Shown: positions 24,103 to 35,766 of the stretch, piece after piece
Layout of the letters: every line of letters begins with the position of its first letter
How positions within the stretch are numbered: the stretch's first letter is position 1
Assembly: GCA_905250125.1 (NCBI GenBank)
Contig: CAJNOL010000258.1
Span: forward strand, 116,239-180,238
Direction: 5' to 3'
Length of the DNA stretch: 64,000 bases
Origin: Rotaria sordida
Lineage: Eukaryota > Rotifera > Eurotatoria > Philodinida > Philodinidae
Notes under the pieces: generated by a model
What the model saw: the letters and a program-made list of their open reading frames with translations, nothing else
The model's database searches: none
Told to the model about the DNA's origin: nothing
Made by a program: the position numbers and the translations under genes

Positions 24103-24622
24103 TTAATATATTTCACCTTTACGGCCACGAAATCGAGATCGCATATCAATCTAAAGAATTTGTAGAAAAAAAAATCAATAAACAATTCAATATTAATCGA
24201 AATTCTTCATTTTACCATTGATCGTTTACATTCAAAAAATGTATAAGATAAACGTCGACATTCATCAGGAACAAATTCACGTAATTTTTCATTCGAAAGA
24301 CATTCCTTTGGTGTATGTCCAAGCTAGAAATCAAAAATTTTCTTTTTATTTAATTAAAAACAAAACAATATTAGATTTATTACTTTACAACAATCACTAG
24401 CCAATAAACACATTTTTAAATCATATCGAAGTAAATCACATGCAGCATGCGGCTTTTTTTTTTCCTCATCCAAATCATAATCAACTGAATATTCGACTTT
24501 GTGTGTCTAGAATGAGACTATAATTTAATATCAAACAATTAAATTTCTGGTTTTTTTTCTCTTGATATTTTTTAACAGAAGATGTTTACTGTTCGAACAA
24601 ATATAGGTTTATCGATATACAT
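24103..24622 (-). CDS. COA5: Cytochrome c oxidase assembly factor 5 (PET191 family)
   Basis: Exons 24622-24590 (tentative first exon), 24506-24384, 24323-24216 and 24150-24103 give 103 residues. Twin CX9C motifs are explicit: CDLLRYDLKMC and CRRLSYTFFEC. The order LLASDC, then LGHTPKECL, then FFECKRSM, then a C-terminal RSRFRGRKG tail matches human COA5 and yeast Pet191. The family acts in the mitochondrial intermembrane space, imported through the MIA40 disulfide relay, and is needed for complex IV assembly. The acidic/lysine insert before the first Cys (DYDLDEEKKK) makes this protein longer than the human one (74). The first exon (MYIDKPIFVRT) rests only on splice consensus and phase. Its ATG lies just 40 nt after the IPMK stop codon on the same strand. 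Confidence 0.9.
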
Positions 24623-24662
24623 GAGAAAGGACAATAACAACAACAATAATAATAAGAAGAAA

Positions 24663-25568
24663 TTATTTGAATAATGTTTTATAACAATGTGAATCTGATA
24701 AATTAGTATGATGTTCTAATTTATCAATAGCTATATAATGAAATTTTTCATCAAGTAACATTTTTAAATATTCCATACAATGATGAAGACCAAAAAGAAA
24801 ATTTTCATCTGGTTGTGTACCCAATGATGATGGAAAAACATGAGCAAAATCAACAAGACGAACATCAACTTTAATATCATTGGAATTTTCTCTATGATCA
24901 CTATCATAGACAATCAAAATTGATGATGCAATAAAAACAAATTCATATTGTTTGGACATAATATGTTCAAGAACAGTAAGACGTTCAAGTACAGCTCGTA
25001 CATATGGACGATGATCATATTCAGGTGCACCAAAAAAATGTGCTAAACCATAAAGAAGTTCATCTTTAGTCAATGATCGTGCACAACGTTTATCATGATA
25101 AGTATACATATTATATAATTGTCGATAAGTTTTCCATCCAAGTAATTGAAAACCAATTTCAGTTGCTGGTAGAAATTTTCCAATTTGTCGTTCAATTTTT
25201 TCCGGTGTTGCTTCAAAATCATAAGTTATTCGTCCAAGTTTTATATCAATAATAGATGGATATTTATATGATTGTGTGATATTTTCTAATACTAAATAAG
25301 TCATAGTATCAAAGTGATATGTATCTAATAATTTCGGAAGAAATGGTCGAAGTTCAAGAAGTTCATTGGAAATTTTATCAGAAAACATATAAAGATAAAA
25401 TTGATGTTCACGTGGACCACGTGGTGGATTAAGTAATGGTTTAAGAACTTCACCTGTTAAACAACGTTGTAATAAACCAAATTTTGTTTTTGATCGACCA
25501 TAAAAATGTCCCGCAATTTGATGTTCAAGTGGTTCAGTATCCGGTGGTAATTCTGGTAATGGATCCAT
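24663..25568 (-). CDS. IPMK: Inositol polyphosphate multikinase
   Basis: An intronless gene of 301 residues. It starts with a HQIAGH segment (16-21, family HQVAGH) and carries the NPPRGPRE block. The inositol-phosphate-kinase signature PxxxDxKxG is PSIIDIKLG (104-112). The RSLTKDE helix, the SSLL-type motif ASSILIVYD (214-222) and the metal-binding DFAH (240-243) are all in order. IPMK phosphorylates Ins(1,4,5)P3 towards InsP5 and can act as a nuclear PI3-kinase; relatives IP6K and IP3K share the motifs, but the compact size and GPRE/HQVAGH context favour IPMK. A tttcttcag acceptor lies 17 nt before the ATG, so a spliced or trans-spliced leader is likely. It is the first gene of the tight minus-strand trio with COA5 and MMAA. 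Confidence 0.93.
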   Translation of the reverse strand: MDPLPELPPDTEPLEHQIAGHFYGRSKTKFGLLQRCLTGEVLKPLLNPPRGPREHQFYLYMFSDKISNELLELRPFLPKLLDTYHFDTMTYLVLENITQSYKYPSIIDIKLGRITYDFEATPEKIERQIGKFLPATEIGFQLLGWKTYRQLYNMYTYHDKRCARSLTKDELLYGLAHFFGAPEYDHRPYVRAVLERLTVLEHIMSKQYEFVFIASSILIVYDSDHRENSNDIKVDVRLVDFAHVFPSSLGTQPDENFLFGLHHCMEYLKMLLDEKFHYIAIDKLEHHTNLSDSHCYKTLFK

Positions 25569-27189
25569 ATCCGATATTATTATCTGAAGAAAATGGGATG
25601 TTCGAATGCAATGCTACGTGCATATTTTGCACGATACTTATACGTTCGAAATAATTAAGTGTCTGAGGAAAAAATAAAATCAGCCAAAAATTATCAATAA
25701 AATTGATTAATGAAATATACATGAGTGAATTGTAACTTTTTAGTACGATTGAGATCCCAGCTGTATTTGACTTATAACTTTTGTTTCTGTCAACCGATTT
25801 GGACTATTCTTTTCTATATGTTAGTCCTGTAGAGGTGTTCCATATCCATCCCAAGTTTCAGTTCTCTAGCTCGTACCATCGCTGAGTTATAAAGCTCATA
25901 CTGTGAAAAAATCGTATTTTTCAGACGCATGTACGAACGCAAGGAAATTTTCTAAGCATGAAATGAAAGAAGAAGATAACAAATAGTCAGTTTTGTAGAG
26001 CCTGAAATGCTCTATCGAATTATATATTTTTCGTATTTCTCTCTCTCTCTCTCTCTTTTCATATCCATTCGTCCACAATACTTTATATTACTGTAGATAT
26101 AGCTCTTAGAGTTACATAACTAGTCAAAAATGTAGCCGCCTATCTCTTATTGTGCTTGAAAAATTTACATTATATGACGAAATGTAGAATGACTTTTTGA
26201 AAATTACATTTCATAAAGTTGTACGACCAGTTAAATATTCAACTTTATATCTCTTTCTGTTATCAAAAATTTTACAAAATATGATGCAATGTAAAGGGGC
26301 ATTTTTCATTAAATTAACGTTTTTTTTTTATGGTATATGTACATTAAAGAAGTCGTATCTCAGCTAATATGTAGTAAAATGTTGAGAAACTTTTGCTATG
26401 TATCATAGATATAGAATGTAATAAAATGCACTGCTCAGAAATCGTTTAGGCTTACTTTCAGTTTTTCGCATCACCAATCGTACCAATAAGTTGGAATTCA
26501 CTCGCGTAAATCAAAAATGCTTGCTTTCGTTTTTTCTTTCTTTTCTCATAAAACTGTTTCAAATAAGTACTTCTCTCATTTATGTGTTGTAATATGGAAC
26601 CCAATGGCAGATATTAGGTTTTTTTCTTTTATGAGATCAAAACCAATATATACGTAAGAGTCTAACCTTGATTAAAAACAAGATCAAGTTTTATTCTTTT
26701 TTTGATAGTAAGAAAAAAAAAGCCATGTACAATGTTTTATTCGGCGCGAAGATGGCGGCTCTCCCAGAGTTATTTATTATTATACGATGCTCTATGTTGC
26801 TGCTCGCAAAATAGGTGTTCGTCCTTCCAGAAGAAATAATTCAGATAAAACATTGATCATGTATAGAAATTCTAATCGATTATCTTTAAAAAAAATTATA
26901 TATAGATCCAGAATAGAATTTAAAATTATCGAGAATTCTTTATTTAATTTTCTGTTAAAAAACAAAATCTATAGAAATCTTTTCGTAATGATTTAATAGT
27001 ATAAAATATAATCATAAAACGAAATACATACCGGTTTTGCTTCTGCCATTGTTGTTTTTCAATAAAATTTTTCCTTTCAAAATGTATATATCTAGAAAAT
27101 TAATAACAAACTTTTCCTAATAAAATCTTCAACTTTAAAACGAGAACAAAAGACAAAACAAAAATAAAAAATAACAATCACAATCACAA
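25569..27189. other. Intergenic region between GTF3A and IPMK
   Basis: It includes the IPMK promoter side, a (CT)n run at about 26038-26060, and two diverged direct copies of about 105 bp (26140-26245 and 26250-26355; both start tatctct and contain an acatt-a-atgacgaatgta-like core). No exon is recognised. Confidence 0.5.
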
Positions 27190-29854
27190 TCACAATTCAA
27201 CAAGTCCTATATCATGATAACCATTTAATAAATCTTGATCAAATGAATTTTCATTCATATTTGTATCCATATTTTCATCTGGTATGTTTACCAGATTATC
27301 ATCAGTTAATAAAAGTTTTAATAAATGTTTCATTTGTTTTGAAATTTCATTTTCTTGATTAAGTTTTCGACTATTAAAACCACTTAATAAACTTTGAATA
27401 TTCGATTGTCGACGATGAATTTGTTTTTGTTTAGTATTTATTTGTTCAATAATATCATTAGATGAATGACATTTACTTAAATGTCGACAAATTGATGCTT
27501 GACATGTAAATGTTTTTGAACAAGAATTCATTGGACATGGTAAACGTGAAATATTTTCATGATGAATTCTAATAAAAACATTCTTTTCTATTTATTTTTC
27601 AAAACCAACAAAAAAAATTTACTTGGCATGATGTCGAAGATTTCTCATATAAAGAAATCGTTTTCCACAATTAGGATATTGACATATAAATTCATCTTGA
27701 TGAATTTTACTATTACGATGTTGATCAAGTTGAAATAATGAACGAAATATTCGATTACATAAATCACATTTAAACACTAAAATTTATTTTATTTCAAAAT
27801 TATAATTTCTACAGACTCTTCTAAAAGTCACTATACAACAGAAAAAACTTAAATATCTCCTTTATGATTCTATCGACTAAACTGATGATAGTGAACACTT
27901 CCATATAGTCCTACGAAATAGCACTTTCAGATTCAATACATTATAAAGTCATTTTTCGACTTTCGAAAACCAGTATGGAACGTAGTAGAAAACAGTTTAA
28001 TAGCCTAGACAGTGGTATTAATAGCCAATGGAGTTTTCTTACACCAAGATTTCTAAAAAAGCTTGGACACAATAGTTTTCAGGTTCCAGAAGACTATTTT
28101 TTAACAATGCCATTTAAAAGAGCACAAAACGAGAGGTCGCCGTATCTTCTACGATCTTTCCTTAAAAAGTTAAAAGTATCACAAAACCTGTAAAAAAAAC
28201 ACCTTTCTTCCGATTTTTTTTTCTTATATTTCTTCAGCTTTTGTAAAATACGATCTAAAGGGCGTATTGAAGTATAGGAATAAAAATGTGGATCCAGACT
28301 CATCCTCTCGTTTCATTATATGAACTACCTCTTTATTGTATTTCTGGAGGATTAAGTAAAAGGAGGGTGAAGAAATGTATTCCAAAATAGAACAAACCAA
28401 TCTCTTATACTTAGCAGCAGCAGTTGCAGCGTGTCTCACATTTTAATCTCGCACAGACTATGTTAACAGACTTTTTTTTGTACAATGACTTTTAAACCAT
28501 TTTGTATTTTTATTTACCTTGTTGTCGTTCTATTTCATCTAATAATCTATTCATTGTCCATTGAACATCGAGTTCTCGACGTTCATCTAAATACCAACGA
28601 AAATATTTTTTACAATTTTGTATATCATATACACCCATTGACGGTCTTCAAAGGTGGTCACCCAACCTTTTACTAACCGTATAAAACGCGCAAGGCCAAT
28701 GGATGATCTAAACTTAATTATAAAAATTTTTTTTCTCAAAATATTATTCATACCTGTATGAATAATACGATGATGAATTAAACTTTTTATTGATGAGAAT
28801 TCTTTAGAACAATCAAGACATCTAAACAAAAGCAAATTTTTTTTTTGAATGATTATAAATATAAAAATAAAAAATTTCTACTTTAATTTATCTATTGAAG
28901 TCGAATTATGTTTAAGAATTAAATGTGATTCTAATGATTCAACATATTCAAAACAATATAAACACTAAAAATATTAAAATCGATTAAATAAAAGAAAACA
29001 ATAGCATTTCAATTTACTTTAATTGATTTTAATTTTGATTTTTTATGAGCTATTCTAATATGTCGATCAAGATTTTGTTTATTAGCAAATGTTTTTGTAC
29101 AATTATTAATCATACAATTAAATCTATATTAATGAATTTATATATATAAAATAAGATTAACATATTTTCAAACTATACTTTTTTGTTGTTATATTTTCTT
29201 GTTGATGTACAGTACGATAATGTCGATTAACATGATCTTGATTTGAATATGGTTTGCCACATTGAATACATTCAAATGAAAACTAATTTTAAAAAGAAAA
29301 TGTTTCTATAGGAAAAGCGTCATTTGATTTTTTTTTTATCTAAATTTTTTCTTCTGGACCGATAGACAACTATTTTTGAGGATACACATACAAAGTTCAT
29401 CGTACAATAAACACAGACTCCGGAAGGATCAATCCGATCTTTGGAAAGATGCTACCCTCACGCTGGATGAAACATTGACTTCATTATTTAAATAGAATTA
29501 TTTATATCGATAAGAGAATCATGTTTTTAAGTGAATAGAGATTCATAGAACACAAACAAGAAATTTTTTGAAGCAAACTATAATCGAAAAGAGATATTTG
29601 AAAAAGTTTTACTTAAAATATCCTTTAGAATATTTTCTACATAATAAGTTTTAGACAAGAGAAATATTGTTGCCTTCAAGGTATTTATCAATATCTCCTT
29701 TGAAATAATTGACTAAATAACAGAACGTTTTTATTAATTATATTGAAATATTAAATACCTTTTTCTCATGATGATAAGCAATATGATGTTGAAGTTTACT
29801 TGGTCTTGAAAAAGATTTCTTACATATTGAGCACTGATGAGATTTCGAGTCCAT
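27190..29854 (-). CDS. GTF3A: Transcription factor IIIA
   Basis: Nine exons: 29854-29759, 29282-29179, 29123-29018, 28964-28882, 28821-28754, 28707-28678, 28586-28518, 27776-27623, 27568-27190. They give 362 residues (human TFIIIA is 365). C2H2 fingers run in series: CSICKKSF, CIQCGKPY, CMINNCTKTF, CLYCFEYV, CLDCSKEF, then an atypical linker, CDLCNRIF, CQYPNCGKRF and CPMNSCSKTF. A basic RRQSNIQSLLSGF stretch corresponds to the conserved TFIIIA tail (KRSLASRLTGY). TFIIIA binds the 5S rRNA gene internal control region and 5S rRNA. The segment of exons 6-7 (28518-28707), where TFIIIA finger 6 would be, has no C2H2 pattern and its 30-nt exon rests on phase alone. The 741-nt intron 7 contains family C and D repeats. 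A generic C2H2 protein is the alternative. Confidence 0.75.
28045..28185. repeat. Family D element, single-arm copy (GTF3A intron 7)
   Basis: The run containing ccagaagactattttttaac and gcacaaaacgagag matches the left arm of the complete hairpin element at 56164-56462. The second arm is missing or highly diverged. Confidence 0.5.
28235..28465. repeat. Family C repeat copy (GTF3A intron 7)
   Basis: It is collinear with 60850-61165: the shared order is gatctaa-ag, gtattgaagtatagg-ataaa, cattatatgaactacct, ggattaagtaaaa, then cattttaatctcgcacag. The CCAR1-intron copy has extra sequence after its first block. Confidence 0.55.
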
Positions 29855-30216
29855 TCGTGTGGTTGATGGTTAAGTAAAAAGAAAAAAAAAACAAAGTCTC
29901 TAATATAGCTAACTAATTCAAGTTAACCAATCAGAAATATGAGGCGCTACTAGTAAGATTTTATTAAGATTTTTAAACGAAAATATTAATCAACAAAAAA
30001 AAGCTTATTAATTAAATTAATTTAATAAAAAAATAAATTTCATATTAATTGTTACAATCAAAACAAAAATTATTTGCATTGATTCTAACGCTTCAATAAG
30101 TACATACTTTTTATCGAAGGTCTTGTTCTCGAATATGGTTGACTCAAGAGAAATTTACTCTTATTCATTGCTCTAATTCTAAACAAGTACATTAGTATTT
30201 ATCTAAAGCAAAAAAC
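29855..30216. promoter_or_regulatory. Bidirectional intergenic region GTF3A / TMEM33
   Basis: The 362 bp between the divergent start codons of GTF3A (29854, minus) and TMEM33 (30217, plus) must carry both promoters and 5' UTRs. The central part (29985-30080) is extremely AT-rich with taattaaattaattt runs. No specific element can be named. Confidence 0.45.
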
Positions 30217-31038
30217 ATGGTTCTCGTTGAAGATGTTACATCAAATGCAAGATCATCAACAAATACAAATAGTGATACTACATCAACATCATCGCCTAGA
30301 AATTCATCTCAAACATCTTCACGTTCAACTGTACCATCACCATCATTAATAAATGTTTTACTTGAACGTAAAACTGATACTGTTCTATTATTATCACGTT
30401 TAGCAACAATAGTTTTTACATTAATCTATATTTTACCATTTTATCGTTCAAATTCTAACTCAAATGTTTATTATACAAAAGCATTATTATCATCAGCTGT
30501 TACATCAATATTACGTTTACGACAACGTATACCAACATTTGAATTTTCACGTGAATTTTTTTTAAATTTAATTCGTGAAGATAGTGCACATTATTTAATG
30601 TATTCATTTTTATTTTTAAGTGGTTCACCAATGACAATTGTTCTTATACCAATAGCAACATATGCATTATTACATTCATGTTCATTTTTATCACAAATTT
30701 TAACAAATTATCCAACTATAAAAATTTATTGTGATCGTATTACTGAAAAACATGCAAATTTATTACGTTTTGTAGCATTAAATGAAATTATACTTATGCC
30801 ATTATTAATTTTATCATTATTTATTGCACGTTCTAATTTATTACTTATATTTATGTATTATCGATTTCTTACATTACGTTATACATCACATAGAAATCCA
30901 TATACACGTACATTATTTTATGAACTTCGTCAACGTGTTGAATATTTATGTAGTCAACCACGTTGTCCACCAATAATTGCGCGTATTTGTTATAGTGCAA
31001 TTGCATTTATTAATCGATTAGCACCAGCAACCAGTTAA
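30217..31038 (+). CDS. TMEM33: TMEM33 / Kr-h2 family ER membrane protein
   Basis: An intronless gene of 273 residues. A Ser/Thr-rich tail (1-45) precedes the TMEM33 core: LLSRLATIVFTLIYILP (TM1), LLSSAVTSILRLRQRIP, EDSAHYLMYSFLFL (TM2), an FVALNEIILMP segment (TM3), and the strongly conserved YYRFLTLRYTSHRNPYTRTL followed by ELRQRVEY. It ends in INRLAPATS, as the family does. TMEM33/Pom33 proteins are ER and nuclear-envelope membrane proteins that bind reticulons and shape ER tubules or pores. The next gene, RGS, starts 287 nt downstream on the same strand. Confidence 0.95.
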   Translation: MVLVEDVTSNARSSTNTNSDTTSTSSPRNSSQTSSRSTVPSPSLINVLLERKTDTVLLLSRLATIVFTLIYILPFYRSNSNSNVYYTKALLSSAVTSILRLRQRIPTFEFSREFFLNLIREDSAHYLMYSFLFLSGSPMTIVLIPIATYALLHSCSFLSQILTNYPTIKIYCDRITEKHANLLRFVALNEIILMPLLILSLFIARSNLLLIFMYYRFLTLRYTSHRNPYTRTLFYELRQRVEYLCSQPRCPPIIARICYSAIAFINRLAPATS

Positions 31039-31324
31039 AAATTGCAAGAAAAAAAACTAGAATTAAAATAGTCAGATTTCAAAATAAAAACAGAAGCAAT
31101 TAGTTAAGGAATGGGAATAAATGAACTTTTGATCCTTTTTATTTCCTATTGATATTTTTCTTCCTTATTAGTTGTTTATTGTTATTTCTTCTTGATCTCT
31201 TAAATATTTACGATATTCTTATCTTTAAAGTTATTCTCTAAACATAATTGTCATCGTGTGTTTCCTTTTTCTTTTTTTTATTCTAGACAATGTGATCATC
31301 ATGATTGTCTCTTGTTATCATTGA

Positions 31325-34300
31325 ATGGAAGCTCGAGTTCGAGCATCTTTTACTGATGATGATTCACTCAGCGACCACATACCTTTAGAAATGGTTCGCG
31401 TTACTGTACCTCAAACAACATCTACTATAATGCCTACTGATCTAGATGATCAAGCAACATTAAATGATTCAGCTGGAACAATAATTAGTAGTGGACCACC
31501 TCCTAATGATTTTCTCGTATATCCTAATATCAACTTAATGGAAGGAATTAATCGAGACTATGAAATTCCGAATATATGGACATATAAAAAAGTAATAAAA
31601 ATTTCTTTTGGATTTCTTTTTTTATATATTATCAAATATAAATAAATTATTTATTAGATTGAAGCATTACTTGAAAGAATGCAAGATGAAAATACTGGTC
31701 TACCAATAAAATCAGTTAAAAGTTTTATGTCAAAAATTCCTAGTGTTTTTACCGGTGGAGATTTAATACAATGGATTTTGAAGACCCTCGATGTCGATGA
31801 TACGAGTATAAATATAAATGTTTTTTGTTTTGTTATATTTTAAATAAAATAATTCATTTTTATTTTATTCAGCTGAAGCTTTACATTTAGCCAATCTTAT
31901 GTCATCGTGTGGCTATGTAAGATAATTTCTGAGTTTTGTTCAATTACAACATTTGTTGTTTTTGTAGATTTTACCAATTGAAGATCATGTATTAATGGTA
32001 AAAAATGATGGTACCTTTTATCGATTTCAAGTAAATACAATATTTTAGATGTTTGAAAACAAAAAAAAAACAAATAATTCTTTTTTAGACTCCTTTCTTT
32101 TGGCCATCGAGTCACGGTGAACCCGATAATATTGATTATGGTACGACTTAATATTTGTTTTTCTTTTATTTCTATATTAATTTACTTATTTTCTCCAGAA
32201 TAGAGTCGAATTATTGAATTAAAAATGAGGTAGAAAAAAAAAAAGAAGCTATTAAGACTAATCTTTTAACATTTATTTTTGCTATTAATTCTAATCTACA
32301 TTTTGTTCTTCAATAAGCATTTTTTTTAAATTTTCTTTTTTTTTTTTAAGCTGTATATTTATGTAAACGAACGATGCAAAATAAAACTCGATTAGAATTA
32401 GCTGATTATGAAGCAGAAAATTTAGCTCGACTTCAAAAATTATTTGCTCGTAAATGGGAACTTATTTATATGCAAGCTGAAGCACAAATAAAGTAAAATT
32501 ATTTTAAAAAAGAATCAAATTTCGAATTTCATTTAATTTATTTATTTTTATTAGGGTTGATAAAAAACGTGATAAAGTTGAACGAAATGTTCTGGATTCT
32601 CAAGAACGTGCTTTCTGGGATGTTTATCGACCAGCACCTGGTTGTGTTAATATGACTGAACAAGATATTAAAAAATTAATGCGACGAAAAGCAGCATTTT
32701 TAAGTTCTCATCCATTATCAGGAACTTTGAGAAAATATTCAACAACATCAACATCAAATACAGGTCCAGCATCTGCACTTGCAGCTGCTGCTAATAAAAA
32801 TTTCATAACTATGACGGTTGGATTATTGTCAACAGGACCAACAACTACAACAAATCAAACACACAATCGACCAGCAGTTTTAAAAGAAAGTGATGAAGCA
32901 GCTTTAATTGATCAATTATGTCATGAAATTGAATTTCTTAAACATCGTATTGATAGGCGATGTTTACGAACATCAAAAGTTTGTGAAAATTATGTTTCAT
33001 ATTTTGAACAATATGCAGAATTTGATCCATTTATAACACCATGTGAACCATCAAATCCTTGTAAGAGAATATTTTCTTTTTTATTTGAAATTTCAATGAT
33101 AAGAAACTATAACCTTATAATTAAAAGTTCTGACTTTTCTCTTATCAAAAACATTTTACACAAATACATTTATAATAACATAAAGATTCATGTAATTTGA
33201 TCGTTGAAGGTTATTTTTTTTTTATTTTTTATAAATTAGCCATTAGTATTGTTTATAATTAACAAAACAAGAAAATTGAAGAGTTTGTGATAAGAAAAAG
33301 ATTTATATTTTGTAGCGTCTCAATTGAGACCATAGAATGTCCATAATATATTCATCTCCTTTACATTTGTCTTTAACTAATTGCATATTAATAGTCAATT
33401 TTTGGTTTAATTATTCTATCAATTTACAGAAGATGTGTATACGAGTGTAGGTATATAAAAGAGCTATCAACCCATTCATTATCACACCCTTGAATTTCAT
33501 CTTGAAGAATATGTAGATAGTAATTTTACTGATATGAAACTTGCTATCAAATGTAGAGAATGCATGAAAATAAAACATACTATTAAGAGTCTCCCTTCCA
33601 AGGGTTGCTGGAAAACAGCTAATCAGAAAAATCTGGAATTTTCATGACCGATAGATCTTGAAGATGTTGAGATCACAATGATAAAAAATGACTTCTATGT
33701 TCGTTCCCATTTCTCCGAGATGCTATGTTCGATCTAGCTAAACATTTTATTCTACATGAGCTAGATACTTTCGAGTGGTATATTTTTATTTTTTTTCCTT
33801 CGAATAAAAAGACCAAAGTATCGAAGGCACCCTGAAAAACGTATGTTTTTTTTTGTTGATCTATCAGCAGAATAATATTTTCTCAATCACAACAGGAATA
33901 CCCATCTCAAGCAGTTTCTGCACTTCTTTTCCTTGAAAAAGTTGCCTAAAGAAAAACACGATTCGCTATTTCCGTTAGGTAAATTTGATTTTTTTTTCTC
34001 GAATTTTTTAACGTTGAAAAAATAATTTTTAGATTCCAAAACGTACTCGATAGATAGATACTACTTCAGACTGTACAATGATAACAAAAAAAAACAAAAG
34101 TTTTGTGAGATTCATTCAATGAATAAAATACTTTATTTAATATATCTTCAGAAATTAGTTAGGAGGCGAACTTTTGCCTATTAAGAAAGATCTCAGTCTG
34201 AAGAATAATTCTTATATTTGAAAAAAATAATAAATTTCTTTTTAGGGCTAGTTGATTCAACTGAACTATGGGAATTAGAAAAATTGGGTAATGCTAAAGA

Positions 34301-35766
34301 AATTTCAACACGACGTGTTAAACGATGGGGTTTTTCAATAAATGAATTACTAAAAGATCCAATTGGTCGTGATCATTTTTGGAAGTTTCTTGATAAAGAA
34401 TATTCAAGTGAAAATTTAAGATTTTATGAAGCATGTATACAATTACGTTTTCATACTCCACAAAAAGATGTACTTAAAAGAGTACATGAAATTTATAATG
34501 AATTTCTTTCACCAGGTATATTTTAATAATTAATATATTTTGTTTTTTATCAAGAATTTTAATTTATAGGTGCTTATTATTCAATTAATATTGATCAACG
34601 TGTCATGAATTTAACAAAAAATAATATGACGCATGTTCCTAGTCGATATACATTTGATGAAGCTCAGGTTTGATTTTGTTTAATTTTTTTTTTTTTTTTT
34701 ATTGAAATTAGTTTTTCTTTTTTGTTAGGATCACATCTTTAATTTGATGAATCGTGATACATATGCTCGATTTTTACGTTCTGAAGCTTACAAAGAATTA
34801 TTATTAGGTGGAAAAAAGAAAGTAAGTAATGATTTTAACAAAAAGATAAAAGAAAAAAAGGTTCAGTTTTTCTTTGTTTCTGAAAAACAAAAGACTATAC
34901 AGATATTTATTTTATATAGTTTTTTTCATCTTCTTTTTCTACTTTTTTTTGGGACAAACACGCGTGAAAATGCACATAAATATGTACACACATACACATA
35001 CATATACACGCACACATACACATTCATTCCAATCATAAGGATGAATGTGATGGTGGTTGACGTAGCTTTTTGCGATTGTGTGAATCTTGTGTGGGATTAT
35101 GACTACTTCGTTATTTTAATTATTCTTCTTCTTCGTTGTTTGTTGTTGTTTTGTTTTTAGTTATCCAAAAAATACTAATGTAAAAATTTTGCGTGCATAT
35201 ATCCGTAATAAACAGTTCATAATTATCTACATATATGCACTCATACTTATATATATATATATATATAATTATTTATTTATTTATTTATTTATTCTTGCAT
35301 TATATTCTGCCTGCCTATACCTCTTTTTCCTTTTGCACTATGCCTTTCAATATTCACTTATAAAAGCAACTGATAAATGAATGAACATTTGTTGTCTGAT
35401 GTCTTGAACCTTAAATTTTACATTTAATACATATTTCTATTATTCTGCTTGAATTGAAAAGAACTGCTTTTATAACTTTTTTACATGAAATTTCACTATG
35501 AATGCATTTTGTCTTATTGTTTGCTTTTCTCAAATAATCTATTTACTCAATCATAATATAGCTATTATATGAATTTAATTTTCCTTCTTTTTTGTTTTTT
35601 TTTAAGTAATATAATTTGTAATTTTTTTTTTGTATTTTAGCCAGGACTTAAAACAGGTCGACTTTCAATTGTTGTACGAACTCCATTGGAAACTATATCG
35701 ATTAGTGGCACTGGTAGTACCACTGGAATTAGCGATAAATACTCATTTGGAACCGGTTCTCGTTAA
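31325..35766 (+). CDS. R7-family regulator of G-protein signalling (RGS6/7/9/11 type)
   Basis: Eleven exons: 31325-31591, 31658-31805, 31873-31916, 31968-32030, 32089-32140, 32351-32492, 32555-33060, 34246-34515, 34570-34667, 34729-34821, 35641-35766. They give 602 residues in unbroken phase. A disordered head (1-85) is followed by a DEP domain (about 90-175; [18 protein letters not shown]), the DEP-helical extension with [20 protein letters not shown], and a conserved [14 protein letters not shown] block. A G-gamma-like domain ends in [13 protein letters not shown], and the RGS domain (about 435-555) contains [13 protein letters not shown] and [11 protein letters not shown]7 RGS proteins pair with G-beta-5 through the GGL domain and accelerate Gi/o GTP hydrolysis in neurons. 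RGS6/RGS7 (EGL-10-like) are the closest by eye. A ttattctag acceptor lies 38 nt before the ATG. Introns of 1185 nt (33061-34245) and 819 nt (34822-35640) hold only low-complexity sequence. Confidence 0.94.

Noticed and set aside
28587-28835. Open frame reading through the GTF3A exon 5 donor
   Set aside because: It ignores a good donor at 28753 and gives no finger pattern. I prefer the spliced model but note the uncertainty.
34744-35160. Long open frame continuing from an RGS exon
   Set aside because: Only 34729-34821 is exon; the rest runs past a gtaagt donor into low-complexity intron, and the next true exon (35641-35766) completes the RGS tail.
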